A stretch of 64,000 bases of DNA, from contig NZ_CP160680.1 of assembly GCF_040784935.1 (NCBI RefSeq), positions 6,243,802 through 6,307,801 of the forward strand, read 5' to 3'. This stretch comes from Lewinella sp. LCG006 (GTDB taxonomy: Bacteria; Bacteroidota; Bacteroidia; Chitinophagales; Saprospiraceae). Under the pieces are notes generated by a model. That model was not told the DNA's origin. It saw only the letters and a program-made list of their open reading frames with translations, and ran no database searches. Within the stretch, counting starts at the first letter, position 1. Each line of letters opens with the position of its first letter. Below, piece after piece: positions 27,456 through 35,686 of the stretch. The translations under genes were made by a program, and so were the position numbers.

Positions 27456-28601
27456 CCACAACTTAGCTAGTGCGGTGCGACACGAAGTCGCTATAAATAC
27501 TGTTAAACCACTGAATATGAGTTCATAAAGATGAACTTAGATGTGCTTTAACCGCTGGTACTACCCAGCGTTTCCTATGTCGGCATGGGCTACTGGTAAC
27601 GGTGGTTTGTGAAGCCCGGCAGACAAATCGAGCCTTTCAAAAAGACTGCTGCGAAGTGGTCTTCAAAGCTGTTAATCCCCTACGGCGAAGGCGGTGGAAT
27701 AAGATGATAGGCACAAGGTATCTGAACTGTTTCAAGCCTCGTTATCCCGATTAAAAATCGGGAAAATGGCGCAAGGGATTGTAGACGATTGCTGTTGTAT
27801 GGCAAAGTCAATCGCCATAGCCAAAAGCGGCAAAGGGTAGGGATAGCGGTCTCGTGTATACCGCTACGTAGTCCTTGTGATGGTGAGGGTGTGAAAAACC
27901 TGAACGATTACTGAAAATTCCCTCGGGGTAAAGACAGGTGCTAAGTCATCGTAGGGCAGTGTGGTTCGCTACGCGGCTTGTATTTATGGCGGAACGTGGT
28001 AAGCCCGTATTTTTCTCCTGTTTTTTGTATTAATCAGGAGTAGGAAGGAAGTAATTCCTGACGATGAAGGTGCGTAAGGGATGCTGGAAAAAGCGAATGG
28101 TGCGTTGTAATGATGCACATAGGAGTTGCGGTGAGCAGAGGAACAAGCCGAAGCCGACCAAGATTACTCCCAGCGAAAGCTGTGCCCACTTCCTGTGCAG
28201 GTGTTCTATTACGAGAAAGAGACAGCAACTGTTTAAATGGAGAAAGCAAGGGATGCGTGAGAAGAGGTCAGCGATTCCTTTTTGGCAGCGCAATGCACTC
28301 CAAGCAGGTTCAAATTAGGATAAATAATTCTGCTGAGAACTTCATCCTAATTCTGGTGGTAGTCCTAGTCTTTAGTGTCGTAAAATCAAACATTAGCAAA
28401 GTCATTTGCTATATTTGGTGCGGTAACAAAGCCGTTAAGAATGCTTGAGCCGTATGCCGTGAACTCAGCGAAGCGGTCTCACGACCGAAGGAAGTAAAGT
28501 GGCTCGTACGGTTCTTAGGGGGGAAGGGGCAGTGATGCCCTGACCTACCCGACTCCAGCCCTTCGCTGTGCTGCGGTCCATCGCAGTAGCCGGAATTGGC
28601 T
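27456..28601 (+). other. attC site c, split by group II intron 2
   Basis: R'' CCACAAC (27456-27462) complements the R' box of site b. The left arm AACTTAGCTAGTGCG is separated by a 1079-bp intron from the right part (28554-28601), which starts TCCAGCCCTTCGCT exactly as site a continues after its arm. The right end reads GTAGCCGGAATTGGCT: the GTT of a normal R' box is missing, as if five bases (GTTCG) had been lost before ATTGGCT. Confidence 0.75.
27475..28553 (+). ncRNA. Group II intron 2, without intron-encoded protein
   Basis: 1079-bp second copy of the intron at 24919, inserted at the same point of a different attC site. Most of the sequence is nearly identical, but three stems in the domain IV part have different bases that still pair in both copies: CCCT/AGGG versus CTCCTG/CAGGAG, CCTT/GAGG versus GTGC/GCAC, and GAGGT/ACCTC versus GGAGT/ACTCC. 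Such covariation points to an RNA under structural selection. Domain V is again the extended form (28442-28514). No protein gene inside. Confidence 0.85.
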
Positions 28602-28726
28602 GACATAAAGGCAGTATCATTGAATTTGATTAACCAAAAGTGTCAGTTTTTATTTAAGCTCTGACTAAGTGGCGGTGCAAATGACATGTTGTATAATATG
28701 GCACGTATTTTGATATTTACTATATA

Positions 28727-29122
28727 CTACTAAAAATGTTTAGTAGATTGAAGATTTGAATTTAAAAGTAATCTCGTCATCGCCGATAAGGCTGCGACGA
28801 CTACTTTGCCAGTAATAGTAATATCACATATAGTTATTATAACTAGCACGCTTATAAATATAACAATTATAAGATTGTTATGGTTGTCAGTTGATTTCAT
28901 ATCTTTCTCTTTATTGAGGCTCCTAACCTTGTTTTATTTAAACGAGATTTAATGCCATTGAAGTGATTCAGTGTATGGTCGTTAGTAGTATTTTAATACT
29001 GCGAAGATTGAGGCCTAAGAAGTTGCGAAGTAAGGTTAATTTACTTATCGTACGTGGTGGAGATAGAGTTCTTTTAGGTGAAAGTCCTAGATGGAATGGA
29101 GAATATTCAGTGAATAATCCAT
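28727..29122 (+). ncRNA. Hairpin-rich leader of the reverse transcriptase cassette
   Basis: The 550 bases between attC c and the reverse transcriptase hold at least five clear hairpins: CTACTAAA/TTTAGTAG (28727-28746), TCGTC with GCC/GGC (28774-28800), TAACAAT/ATTGTTA (28861-28880), AGTATT/AATACT (28987-29000) and ATGGA-TATTC/GAATA-TCCAT (29096-29122). Cassette genes normally have very short leaders, so a long structured one suggests a template or guide RNA like those upstream of retron and DRT enzymes. A 62-residue frame (28963-29151, GTG start) overlaps the last hairpins; I cannot tell whether it is translated. Confidence 0.5.
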
Positions 29123-29154
29123 GGCTAAAGCTCCCAATTAAAAACCCCTAAAAT

Positions 29155-30708
29155 ATGTTTAATGATGATTTTATAAAGGAAGAGTGGATAGAGTATAAAA
29201 AGAAAATAATTAGTAATGGATACAGCCCAAAATTACATTATCATTTAGATGGATATTTTTCTTTTGAAAAGAGGCATCAGGAGATAGAAAAAATAGTCAC
29301 AGACAAATCTAATAAGGAAAGTAAAGAGTTCTCTTATCTTCCTCTTGTAAAAACTTTGTCGAAAACACCGAGATACAAATATCAAGATGGTGCTTATCAC
29401 CTAGAAAAAAAAATTAGACCTATATTTCTCACAGCTCATCGTGATAAGTATATATACGGATTCTATTCTCATCTTCTTAATAGGCTTTATCAAGCTAAGA
29501 TAAAAGGAACTAAAATATTTAACGTACCAATTGCTTATAGAAGTGATTTAAGTGGTAAATGCAATATCCAGTTTTCTAAAGAAGTATTTGATTTTGTGAG
29601 GAGTCAAAAACAATGTTCAGTAGTATTAACTGATATTTCTAGTTTTTTTGATAATATTGATCATAAGATACTAAAGAGAAACTGGGAAAGGGTATTGGGT
29701 TTGGAATCTTTGCCAATAGATCACTATAAAGTCTTTAAAGCTCTTACTCAATACAAGTATCTAAACCTTAGCAGCTTTTATAAAAAATTTTCTATAAATA
29801 TAAAAAAAGAGAAACCTAAGTTAGGGTCATTGCTAAATTTCATAAAGGAGGATATGAAATTTAATGAGAAAATGAAAATATTGAATGATTTTGATTTAAT
29901 AGTGAAAAATAAGCAATTACAGAAAGAATGTAATAAGGGAATTCCTCAAGGTTTGTCTATCAGTGCTACACTTTCGAATATTTATATGTGGGATTTTGAT
30001 GAAATAATTCAAAATTACGTTAGTCAAAAAGGGGGGTTTTATAGAAGATATTGTGATGATGTAATAATAGTCTTACCAAACGATAATTTTGATGAAATAC
30101 TAACTTTACTTCATGAGGAAATAGCTAAAAAAAGGGGAATGATCATGAAATCATCAAAAACTGAACTAGCTCAGTTTTCTAAAGTTTCAAATAAAAGCAG
30201 GTTTGAATGCAAAACTTATGACTGCCCTGATTTAGAAAAAGAAAGCTATCAATATATCGAAAATGGTAACAAAAAAATTCAATATCTAGGTTTTACATTT
30301 AACGGTAGAGATGTGCTGATTAGAGAAAGTAGTATATCTCGGTATTACAGGAAGATGAGTAGAAGAGTTAGAAAAACTATTAGAATGGCGTATAGTGGTA
30401 GATCTAAATATTCTTCAGATATTATTTTCCGCAAACAGATTTTAGAACGGTACACACATTACGGTAGTCGTAATTTTTTAAAGTATGTTTATGATGCAAG
30501 CTCAAAATCTTACTTAAATAGTAAAGGAGAAGAGAAGTTTGGTCATGATTCTATTAAAATGAAGAAGCAAGTCAGTAGGCATATGGAAATATTAGATAAA
30601 CTAGTACAGGATAAAAATTTAGAAAGATATCTACACAAAAAAAAGAAAGGTAAAAAGGTAAGATTAAAAAAGTGGAAAAATCTTACGTCAGCCAATCGAG
30701 TAGGGTAA
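29155..30708 (+). CDS. Reverse transcriptase of the defence (DRT/unknown-group) type
   Basis: 517 residues. Motif A is VVLTDISSFFDNIDH with Asp160, motif B is KGIPQGLSISATLSNIYM (261-278), motif C is FYRRYCDDVIIVL with Asp301 and Asp302, and a later KIQYLGFTFNG fits motif E. RPIFLTAHRDKYIYGFYS and PIAYRSDLSGKCNIQFSKEVFDF before motif A match the AYR-type pattern of antiphage DRT enzymes rather than intron maturases. There is no maturase or HNH endonuclease domain; the C-terminus is very basic (KKKKGKKVRLKKWK). Very AT-rich. The last residues and stop codon come from an element inserted in attC d at 30700. The exact DRT class is unresolved. Confidence 0.82.
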   Translation: MFNDDFIKEEWIEYKKKIISNGYSPKLHYHLDGYFSFEKRHQEIEKIVTDKSNKESKEFSYLPLVKTLSKTPRYKYQDGAYHLEKKIRPIFLTAHRDKYIYGFYSHLLNRLYQAKIKGTKIFNVPIAYRSDLSGKCNIQFSKEVFDFVRSQKQCSVVLTDISSFFDNIDHKILKRNWERVLGLESLPIDHYKVFKALTQYKYLNLSSFYKKFSINIKKEKPKLGSLLNFIKEDMKFNEKMKILNDFDLIVKNKQLQKECNKGIPQGLSISATLSNIYMWDFDEIIQNYVSQKGGFYRRYCDDVIIVLPNDNFDEILTLLHEEIAKKRGMIMKSSKTELAQFSKVSNKSRFECKTYDCPDLEKESYQYIENGNKKIQYLGFTFNGRDVLIRESSISRYYRKMSRRVRKTIRMAYSGRSKYSSDIIFRKQILERYTHYGSRNFLKYVYDASSKSYLNSKGEEKFGHDSIKMKKQVSRHMEILDKLVQDKNLERYLHKKKKGKKVRLKKWKNLTSANRVG

Positions 30709-30995
30709 TGAGCAGCGATTTGCTGCTCATTATCCCTCTCACACCATCCCGACTTAAAAGTCGGGATACGGGCCTTCCCGCAGAAAGTGCGGGACAGGCT
30801 GAACTAAGCGGTTCGTCAGACAGCGTTAGCCGCTCTTTACACCGACTAGGCCTTGCTCTTTTCTCTAATTCGCAATTATGGATGTACAGAACTTAGCATA
30901 GCGATCTCACGCTGGCCCCAGGCCGCGTAAATCGGTCACCTAATCATCCATCCCCATGAATCAAGTACTTCGAGCGGTCGTAAGCGTCCGAGCAA

Positions 30996-32477
30996 CTACA
31001 GGTCTCTGTTTCTATTTTCCTCCCACTGTGCAGGCAGTAGCTCCTCCAGTCGGTTGATAGGGTGAGCACCAATACGGCCAAGCACATCCGTGAGCCATTC
31101 CCATGGGTTGGCCTTTGCGTATTTGCAGCTGGCGAAGAAGCTGTACATCATGGCAGCGCGTTGCGCGCCTTCGTGCGAACCCGCGAAGAGGTAATTTTTA
31201 CGCCCCAAAGCAAGTGGACGGATAGAGTTTTCGATCAGGTTGTTATCGATTTCGATGCGGCCGTCTTCAAGGTAGTGGGCCAAGCGAGGAAGCTGATTTG
31301 TAGCATAGTACAGTGCCTTACCTATGGCGCCCTTGCTTAGGTTGTTTTTCTGTTCGGTGATGACCCATTGTAAAAGTTCCTCATAAATGGCTTTGGCCTT
31401 GGCTTGTCTTAAGGTTTTACGCTCAGCAGCGGACATCTTCGCTTCCCGGGCATGCCGTTCAATGGCGTAGAGTTGCTGTATTTTCGTCAATGCATGCTCC
31501 GCCATAGCTGGATGGTTGTCCTTAGCTTCAAAAAACTTACGGCGGATATGAGCCAGACAGCTGATGAGTTCCACTTGGCGGCCACGGGCGAACTTATCAT
31601 AGGCTGCGTAGCCATCTGACTGCAGATAGCCCTTAAAATCAGCTAGTGTTTCGGTCAAGCCATTGGCTCCTCGGCCCTTTCGATACACGAAAAGAACGTT
31701 TCCGGAAAGCGGATTGTGGAATACCCATTGATAACCCAAATGAGTATTCCCTGCCTTATTGCTGTCGAGTACTTTCATAGTAGACTCGTCACCTTGCAGG
31801 TAGTCCGTATGGAGCACATTTTTACGCAAGGTCTCATAAAGGGGTTCGAGCAAGGTACAACAGGCCGCGAACCAATCATTGATGGTTGATTTGTGGATCG
31901 CCCAGCCGTGATCACGCTTAAATATTTCGATCTGCCGGTAGAAAGGCAGATGATCGATGTATTTGGCAACGAACAGATACGCTAGTAATCCAGCTTCTGC
32001 AATGCCTTTGGGGATCGGGCGTTCAGGGAGTTCGCCGATAAGGATGCTAGCAGCGTCTGGCGTTTCTTCGGTACGCGCGTACTTCTTGCGGATATAGCGA
32101 CGCTTGAGTAATACACCGGGGCGATAATCCAGTGTTTCCGTTACCTCTTCTCCTATTTCCACCATGCCAGTGGTATCTTCTTCTGGCTCAATGATGATTT
32201 CTTCAACAGGAAGATTTTCGGGCAGTTGGGTGCGACCAGGGTGCGCTTTTTTCTTGCGCTCGTAACTGATCTTTTCCTTGTCGACTTCCCCTTCGCCAGT
32301 GGCTTGATCAAGCTCCCAAAGGTCAAGTTGCTCGGGGGCAACACTGGGTACAAAACGTTCTTTGGAAGCACCGAAAATCAACCGCTTTAGTTGATCCAGC
32401 TCGTGCTGAAGCTTAGCATTTTGCTGCTTCAACTCATCGTATTCCGCCTTAGAAACAGTGGCTTCCATATGGATCAA
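30996..32477 (-). CDS. tnpC: IS66 transposase TnpC
   Basis: 493-residue IS66 transposase. An N-terminal leucine-rich coiled coil (EYDELKQQNAKLQHELDQLKRLIFG) is followed by the DDE core: LQGDESTMKVLD, LQSDGYAAYDKF and a final glutamate in IEIDNNLIENSIRPLALGRKNYLFAGS, with the small C-terminal domain after it. No frameshift or stop is seen. A second ATG at 32468 (MEATVSKAEYDEL) is an equally likely start. Last gene of the IS operon. Confidence 0.95.
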   Translation of the reverse strand: MIHMEATVSKAEYDELKQQNAKLQHELDQLKRLIFGASKERFVPSVAPEQLDLWELDQATGEGEVDKEKISYERKKKAHPGRTQLPENLPVEEIIIEPEEDTTGMVEIGEEVTETLDYRPGVLLKRRYIRKKYARTEETPDAASILIGELPERPIPKGIAEAGLLAYLFVAKYIDHLPFYRQIEIFKRDHGWAIHKSTINDWFAACCTLLEPLYETLRKNVLHTDYLQGDESTMKVLDSNKAGNTHLGYQWVFHNPLSGNVLFVYRKGRGANGLTETLADFKGYLQSDGYAAYDKFARGRQVELISCLAHIRRKFFEAKDNHPAMAEHALTKIQQLYAIERHAREAKMSAAERKTLRQAKAKAIYEELLQWVITEQKNNLSKGAIGKALYYATNQLPRLAHYLEDGRIEIDNNLIENSIRPLALGRKNYLFAGSHEGAQRAAMMYSFFASCKYAKANPWEWLTDVLGRIGAHPINRLEELLPAQWEENRNRDL

Positions 32478-32499
32478 AAATACAAAATCACCCCCGTTT

Positions 32500-32853
32500 T
32501 CAAGCAGCTTTTTGGTACCTTTTTCGCCGTTTTACGGATTTAATTTCGATCCCTTCCAAGAGCAATTGAATATCGCTCCAAGACATTTCCAGCGTGTTGT
32601 TCTCGGCAGCTGGCAGCTCGAAAGTCCCCTGCTCCAACACCTTGTACCAGACTACAAAACCATTGCGATCCCATACCAATAACTTGATACGATCGCGACG
32701 CTTGTTCAGAAAAATGAAGACGTCGCCGCTGAGTAACTCGTGCTGGATGTGGTTACGGACTAGTCCGCTCAGACCATTAAATCCTTTGCGCATATCCGTA
32801 CTGCCTCGATACAAGAAATAGCGCTGGAAGCCCGAGAAGCTAAACATGAGCAC
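32500..32853 (-). CDS. tnpB: IS66 accessory protein TnpB
   Basis: 117 residues with the family's hallmark RYFLYRGSTDMRKGFNGLSGLV and VFIFLNKRRDRIKLLVWDRNGFVVWYKVLEQGTF, ending in a basic tail. Required for IS66 transposition with TnpC, molecular role unclear. Its start overlaps the end of tnpA by 14 bases (or 8 from the ATG at 32847), which implies translational coupling. Confidence 0.95.
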   Translation of the reverse strand: MLMFSFSGFQRYFLYRGSTDMRKGFNGLSGLVRNHIQHELLSGDVFIFLNKRRDRIKLLVWDRNGFVVWYKVLEQGTFELPAAENNTLEMSWSDIQLLLEGIEIKSVKRRKRYQKAA

Positions 32854-33136
32854 GATCGATTTCCACCACCAACTCGGCGATTTCCCGAATCGATAGTCCC
32901 GTGATTTCTAATTCCAATCCGCTGGGCAGGCACAGTCTCCTTTTTGATACCTCCCCCACTGGCGTGAGTTCACAAAAACCGGAGGGCTCCACAGTATCGG
33001 GCCTGTTATATTTTTTCTTCCAGGAATAGAAAGTCGGTACCTTTAGGTCATTGTCGGCGCAGAAGGCAGCTACCGTTTGGCTGCTGCTTGCCTGCTGTCC
33101 CAGAAATTGATCAATCGCTTCGCGTGGATGTCGCAT
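32840..33136 (-). CDS. tnpA: IS66 accessory protein TnpA
   Basis: 98 residues. An N-terminal helix-turn-helix (REAIDQFLGQQASSSQTVAAFCADNDLKVPTFYSWKKKY) typical of IS66/IS3 Orf A proteins, then a short beta-rich tail (RRLCLPSGLELEITGLSIREIAELVVEI). First gene of the IS66 operon and probable DNA-end binder. Confidence 0.92.
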   Translation of the reverse strand: MRHPREAIDQFLGQQASSSQTVAAFCADNDLKVPTFYSWKKKYNRPDTVEPSGFCELTPVGEVSKRRLCLPSGLELEITGLSIREIAELVVEIDRAHV

Positions 33137-33610
33137 AGGTCCTTACTTTGGTTGGAGCAAAGATCAGGGACTGGGAGCAGGGCGGCAATATGGGGTTGGT
33201 CGGACGCTTACGAGCGGTCTGACGTTCAGGCCTTCAGGCTACCCTCTCTGTGCAGGCGATACTCACAACACGGTTTTCAGGTTTGGCTCCCTACTATGCT
33301 TCCGCAGGCGCGGGACTGACTTCTCCACTACATCGGTCAATGGTCATCGCCTGCCCATCCGCTGTGCGGTTCACTCACTTAAATGCCCCCCAGGCATTTC
33401 CCTTTCAGGATCGTTCGTTCATCTGGGTAAGCACATCCTTGACGGCTTCACCAACTCGCCGCCGGTGGACTTGCACCACCAAGATTTATCGCTATCATTA
33501 TAGCTATGGATGTGGATTCCAGGCACACACTTTGCGAGTACGTCCATACATCGCTTCGTTACGTACGGAGCACTAGCCGGAGTTATAACCAATTGTAATT
33601 ACTCCCAAAA

Positions 33611-35650
33611 TCACTTTTTCTCCACAAAGTACATTTCCAACAGCCCTTTCCCCTTTGCCTCAATCTTACCTCTAGATTCAAACGTATACTCCTTGCTACC
33701 TTTAACGATACCGTAGGTAGATTCTGAAACATTTATTTTACCCACTTCACCAGAACTTTCCATTCGGCTTGCAGTGTTAACAGTGTCACCCCAAATATCA
33801 TACTGGAACTTCTTAATACCAACAATACCAGCAACAACAGGACCTGTATGAACACCTATTCGAATTTCAAAATAAGGCGCACCTTTCTGTTTTTTATCTT
33901 CAGCATACTCAAGCATAAATGTTTGAATTTCGAGAGCAGCGTTGACAACATCCAGTGCATGCGTTTCATTTGGTATCGGAATTCCTCCAGCTGCCATATA
34001 TGCATCACCTATGGTCTTAATCTTTTCTATTTGATACTTTTCCATGATATGATCAAAGGCTGAGAAACAAGTATTGATCTCTTCAACAAGCTCTTCCGCT
34101 GATAATTGTTCTGATAAAGTAGTAAATCCTTTGAAATCTGTAAAAAGCACCGTAGCACTGTCAATATTTTTAGCATCTGCAGAACCTTTTTCTTTGAGTT
34201 CTTCTGCTACTTCTTTCGGTAAGATATTCAATAATAGACTGTCTGACTTTTCCTTTTCACTGTCTAAGGCCGCGTAGGCTTGGTCTACTTTCCTTTTTTG
34301 CTTTTCAATTATAGCCTTCTGTTTTTTCGTGACGCGCAAACGGTTAAACACAAAAACCGCGAAGACCAACAACATTAGCAAGCCAAGAGCACCTGACCAA
34401 ATAATGATGTTTTTGCGCTCTGCATCTTTTCTTGCTACTTGATCTTTTCGCTTTTGCTCTGCTTCCGCTAAGGCCGCTTTATTTTCATATTCGTATTTGA
34501 ATTGCTGTCGGATTGCAGCTTTTTGATTTTCCTCGCTATTGATCTGTTCATTCAGCTGGGTGTTGCGTTGGAGCATTTCAAAGGCTTTTTCATAATTGCC
34601 CAGTTTTTGATGGACTTTATACAGCACACTGGAGGCTTGCTCGGAGACTTTTACCACATCATTTTCGTAGGATAAACCTAAGGCCTTGTTGCCAAGCTCA
34701 AGCGCTTTTGCATAGTTTCCCTGCTCAAAGTATATTTCACTAAGGTAGGCTGCTGTTTCCGCTAACATCTTACCGTCATTTATGCTCTCCTGAATTAGAA
34801 ATCCTTTGATGTAATATTCTTCTGCTTCCTGTAGTTTATTTTTCGAATGATAGATGGAACCAAGATTGACATAAGCTAATGCGATGTAACGATCATTTTT
34901 TATTTGATCACTGATGTTAAGGCTCTTCAAGGTATACCTATTGGCGAGCTCTAATGAATCAATTTCATTGTATAAAGCACCTATGTTCAGATAAGCAACT
35001 GCTATTGCAATACTATCCTTGTCTGCAAGTTTTAATGACAAGCTACGCTTATAGTATTTTAATGCCGTGTTGAAATTTCCTTGGTGACGGTGAATTATGG
35101 CAATATTGTTCAAGGCACCTGCCTTTCCTTTTGTATTACCTTGTATTTCATGAATTCTAAGCGCATTCGTGTAATACTCGATGGCTTTAGCATGCAATCC
35201 CTGCTCATGATAAATGGAACCAATGTTATTTAGCACACGTGCGGCAGCCGTTTCGTCTCCAAGTGTTTGTTTGATACGAAGCGATTCATTGAGGTAATTG
35301 AGCGCGATAGTGTTCTTTCCTAACGAATTGTAGATCAACCCAAGATTGCCAGTCGCAAAGCCCTTCGACTTAGCGTAAAAGTCCCTGTAATTCGCTGCTA
35401 AATTCTTTTCGAGGTGAATGCTCGCAATTGAATCAATCTTCAGGTTTAAGTTTAAGTCTAATTCAGGGTCGTATCTATAAATGATATTGTCCCACTTTTT
35501 AAGTGCGTTGATCCTTAACGTATCATTTTTTGCGCTTTTGACGACGAGCCTTAACGAGTCAATTATTGCAGTCTCATCCGTAGATTCCTGACCAACCGCA
35601 GAAAAGGATAAAAGAGTTGATAACAAAAGTAGAAACCTCATTAACTGCAA
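33611..35650 (-). CDS. Exported TPR-repeat adenylate/guanylate cyclase
   Basis: 679 residues: signal peptide (MRFLLLLSTLLSFSAVGQ, with the start at 35650 or the ATG at 35641), about eight TPR repeats (residues 90-390; AARVLNNIGSIYHEQGLHAKAIEYY is typical), a coiled coil, one transmembrane helix near 415-435, a second coiled coil and a C-terminal class III nucleotidyl cyclase. The cyclase has ATVLFTDFKGFTTLSEQL with the first metal-binding Asp, KTIGDAYMAAGGIP with the second, and WGDTVNTASRMES. It makes cAMP or cGMP in response to a periplasmic cue. It lies in reverse orientation between attC d and a possible half-site at 35687, filling the cassette. Confidence 0.9.
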   Translation of the reverse strand: MQLMRFLLLLSTLLSFSAVGQESTDETAIIDSLRLVVKSAKNDTLRINALKKWDNIIYRYDPELDLNLNLKIDSIASIHLEKNLAANYRDFYAKSKGFATGNLGLIYNSLGKNTIALNYLNESLRIKQTLGDETAAARVLNNIGSIYHEQGLHAKAIEYYTNALRIHEIQGNTKGKAGALNNIAIIHRHQGNFNTALKYYKRSLSLKLADKDSIAIAVAYLNIGALYNEIDSLELANRYTLKSLNISDQIKNDRYIALAYVNLGSIYHSKNKLQEAEEYYIKGFLIQESINDGKMLAETAAYLSEIYFEQGNYAKALELGNKALGLSYENDVVKVSEQASSVLYKVHQKLGNYEKAFEMLQRNTQLNEQINSEENQKAAIRQQFKYEYENKAALAEAEQKRKDQVARKDAERKNIIIWSGALGLLMLLVFAVFVFNRLRVTKKQKAIIEKQKRKVDQAYAALDSEKEKSDSLLLNILPKEVAEELKEKGSADAKNIDSATVLFTDFKGFTTLSEQLSAEELVEEINTCFSAFDHIMEKYQIEKIKTIGDAYMAAGGIPIPNETHALDVVNAALEIQTFMLEYAEDKKQKGAPYFEIRIGVHTGPVVAGIVGIKKFQYDIWGDTVNTASRMESSGEVGKINVSESTYGIVKGSKEYTFESRGKIEAKGKGLLEMYFVEKK

Positions 35651-35686
35651 TAATTTTAAGGTAAAAATAGGTAAAAAAGGATGTCA

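Larger units (their letters stand above)
30980..33211 (-). mobile_element. IS66-family insertion sequence
   Basis: 2232 bp with terminal inverted repeats GTAAGCGTCCGA (30980) and TCGGACGCTTAC (to 33211), the standard IS66 ends, and a perfect 8-bp target duplication GAGCGGTC at 30972-30979 and 33212-33219. It carries the usual three genes tnpA, tnpB and tnpC in that order on the minus strand and appears complete. Confidence 0.95.
30700..33528 (-). mobile_element. Group IIC-attC-like intron or remnant on the minus strand, carrying IS66
   Basis: Read on the minus strand it starts GTGTGCCTGG (GUGYG) at 33528 and ends CATTACCCTAC (AY end) at 30700, after a perfect hairpin of TAATGAGCAGC-type arms (30707-30731) that suits domain VI. 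An early GGTGGTGCAAGTCCACC (33464-33480) recalls the IIC domain I. It sits between GT and T of the bottom-strand core GTTCGAT, the known target of IIC-attC introns. Without IS66 and its duplication it is about 590 bases, with no protein gene. I could not find a convincing domain V, so it may be degenerate. The hairpin also would terminate the reverse transcriptase transcript. Confidence 0.5.
30695..33588 (+). other. attC site d, split by a minus-strand intron-like element and IS66
   Basis: Bases 30695-30699 (ATCGA) join 33529-33588 (ACTTTGCGAGTACG to GTTATAA) to give a 65-bp site with R'' ATCGAAC, left arm AACTTTGCGAGTACG, right arm CACTAGCCGGAGTT and R' GTTATAA. The cassette end GTCAGCCAAT (30687-30696) is the exact complement of the cassette start ATTGGCTGAC at 28595. 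The same arms occur in sites a to c. Confidence 0.72.

Noticed and set aside
28110-28448. 112-residue open frame inside the second intron
   Set aside because: Same reason: structured intron RNA, not a protein gene.
29155-30708. Reverse transcriptase as the maturase of the neighbouring introns
   Set aside because: It lacks the maturase (X) and endonuclease domains, is not inside an intron domain IV, and is bounded by its own cassette ends.
33250-33576. 108-residue open frame after IS66
   Set aside because: It runs through the minus-strand intron-like element and the attC d right half; composition is that of structured RNA.
23460-33590. CRISPR array
   Set aside because: The recurring elements are imperfectly palindromic attC-like sites about 1-5 kb apart with genes between, not short regular repeats with spacers; no cas genes.
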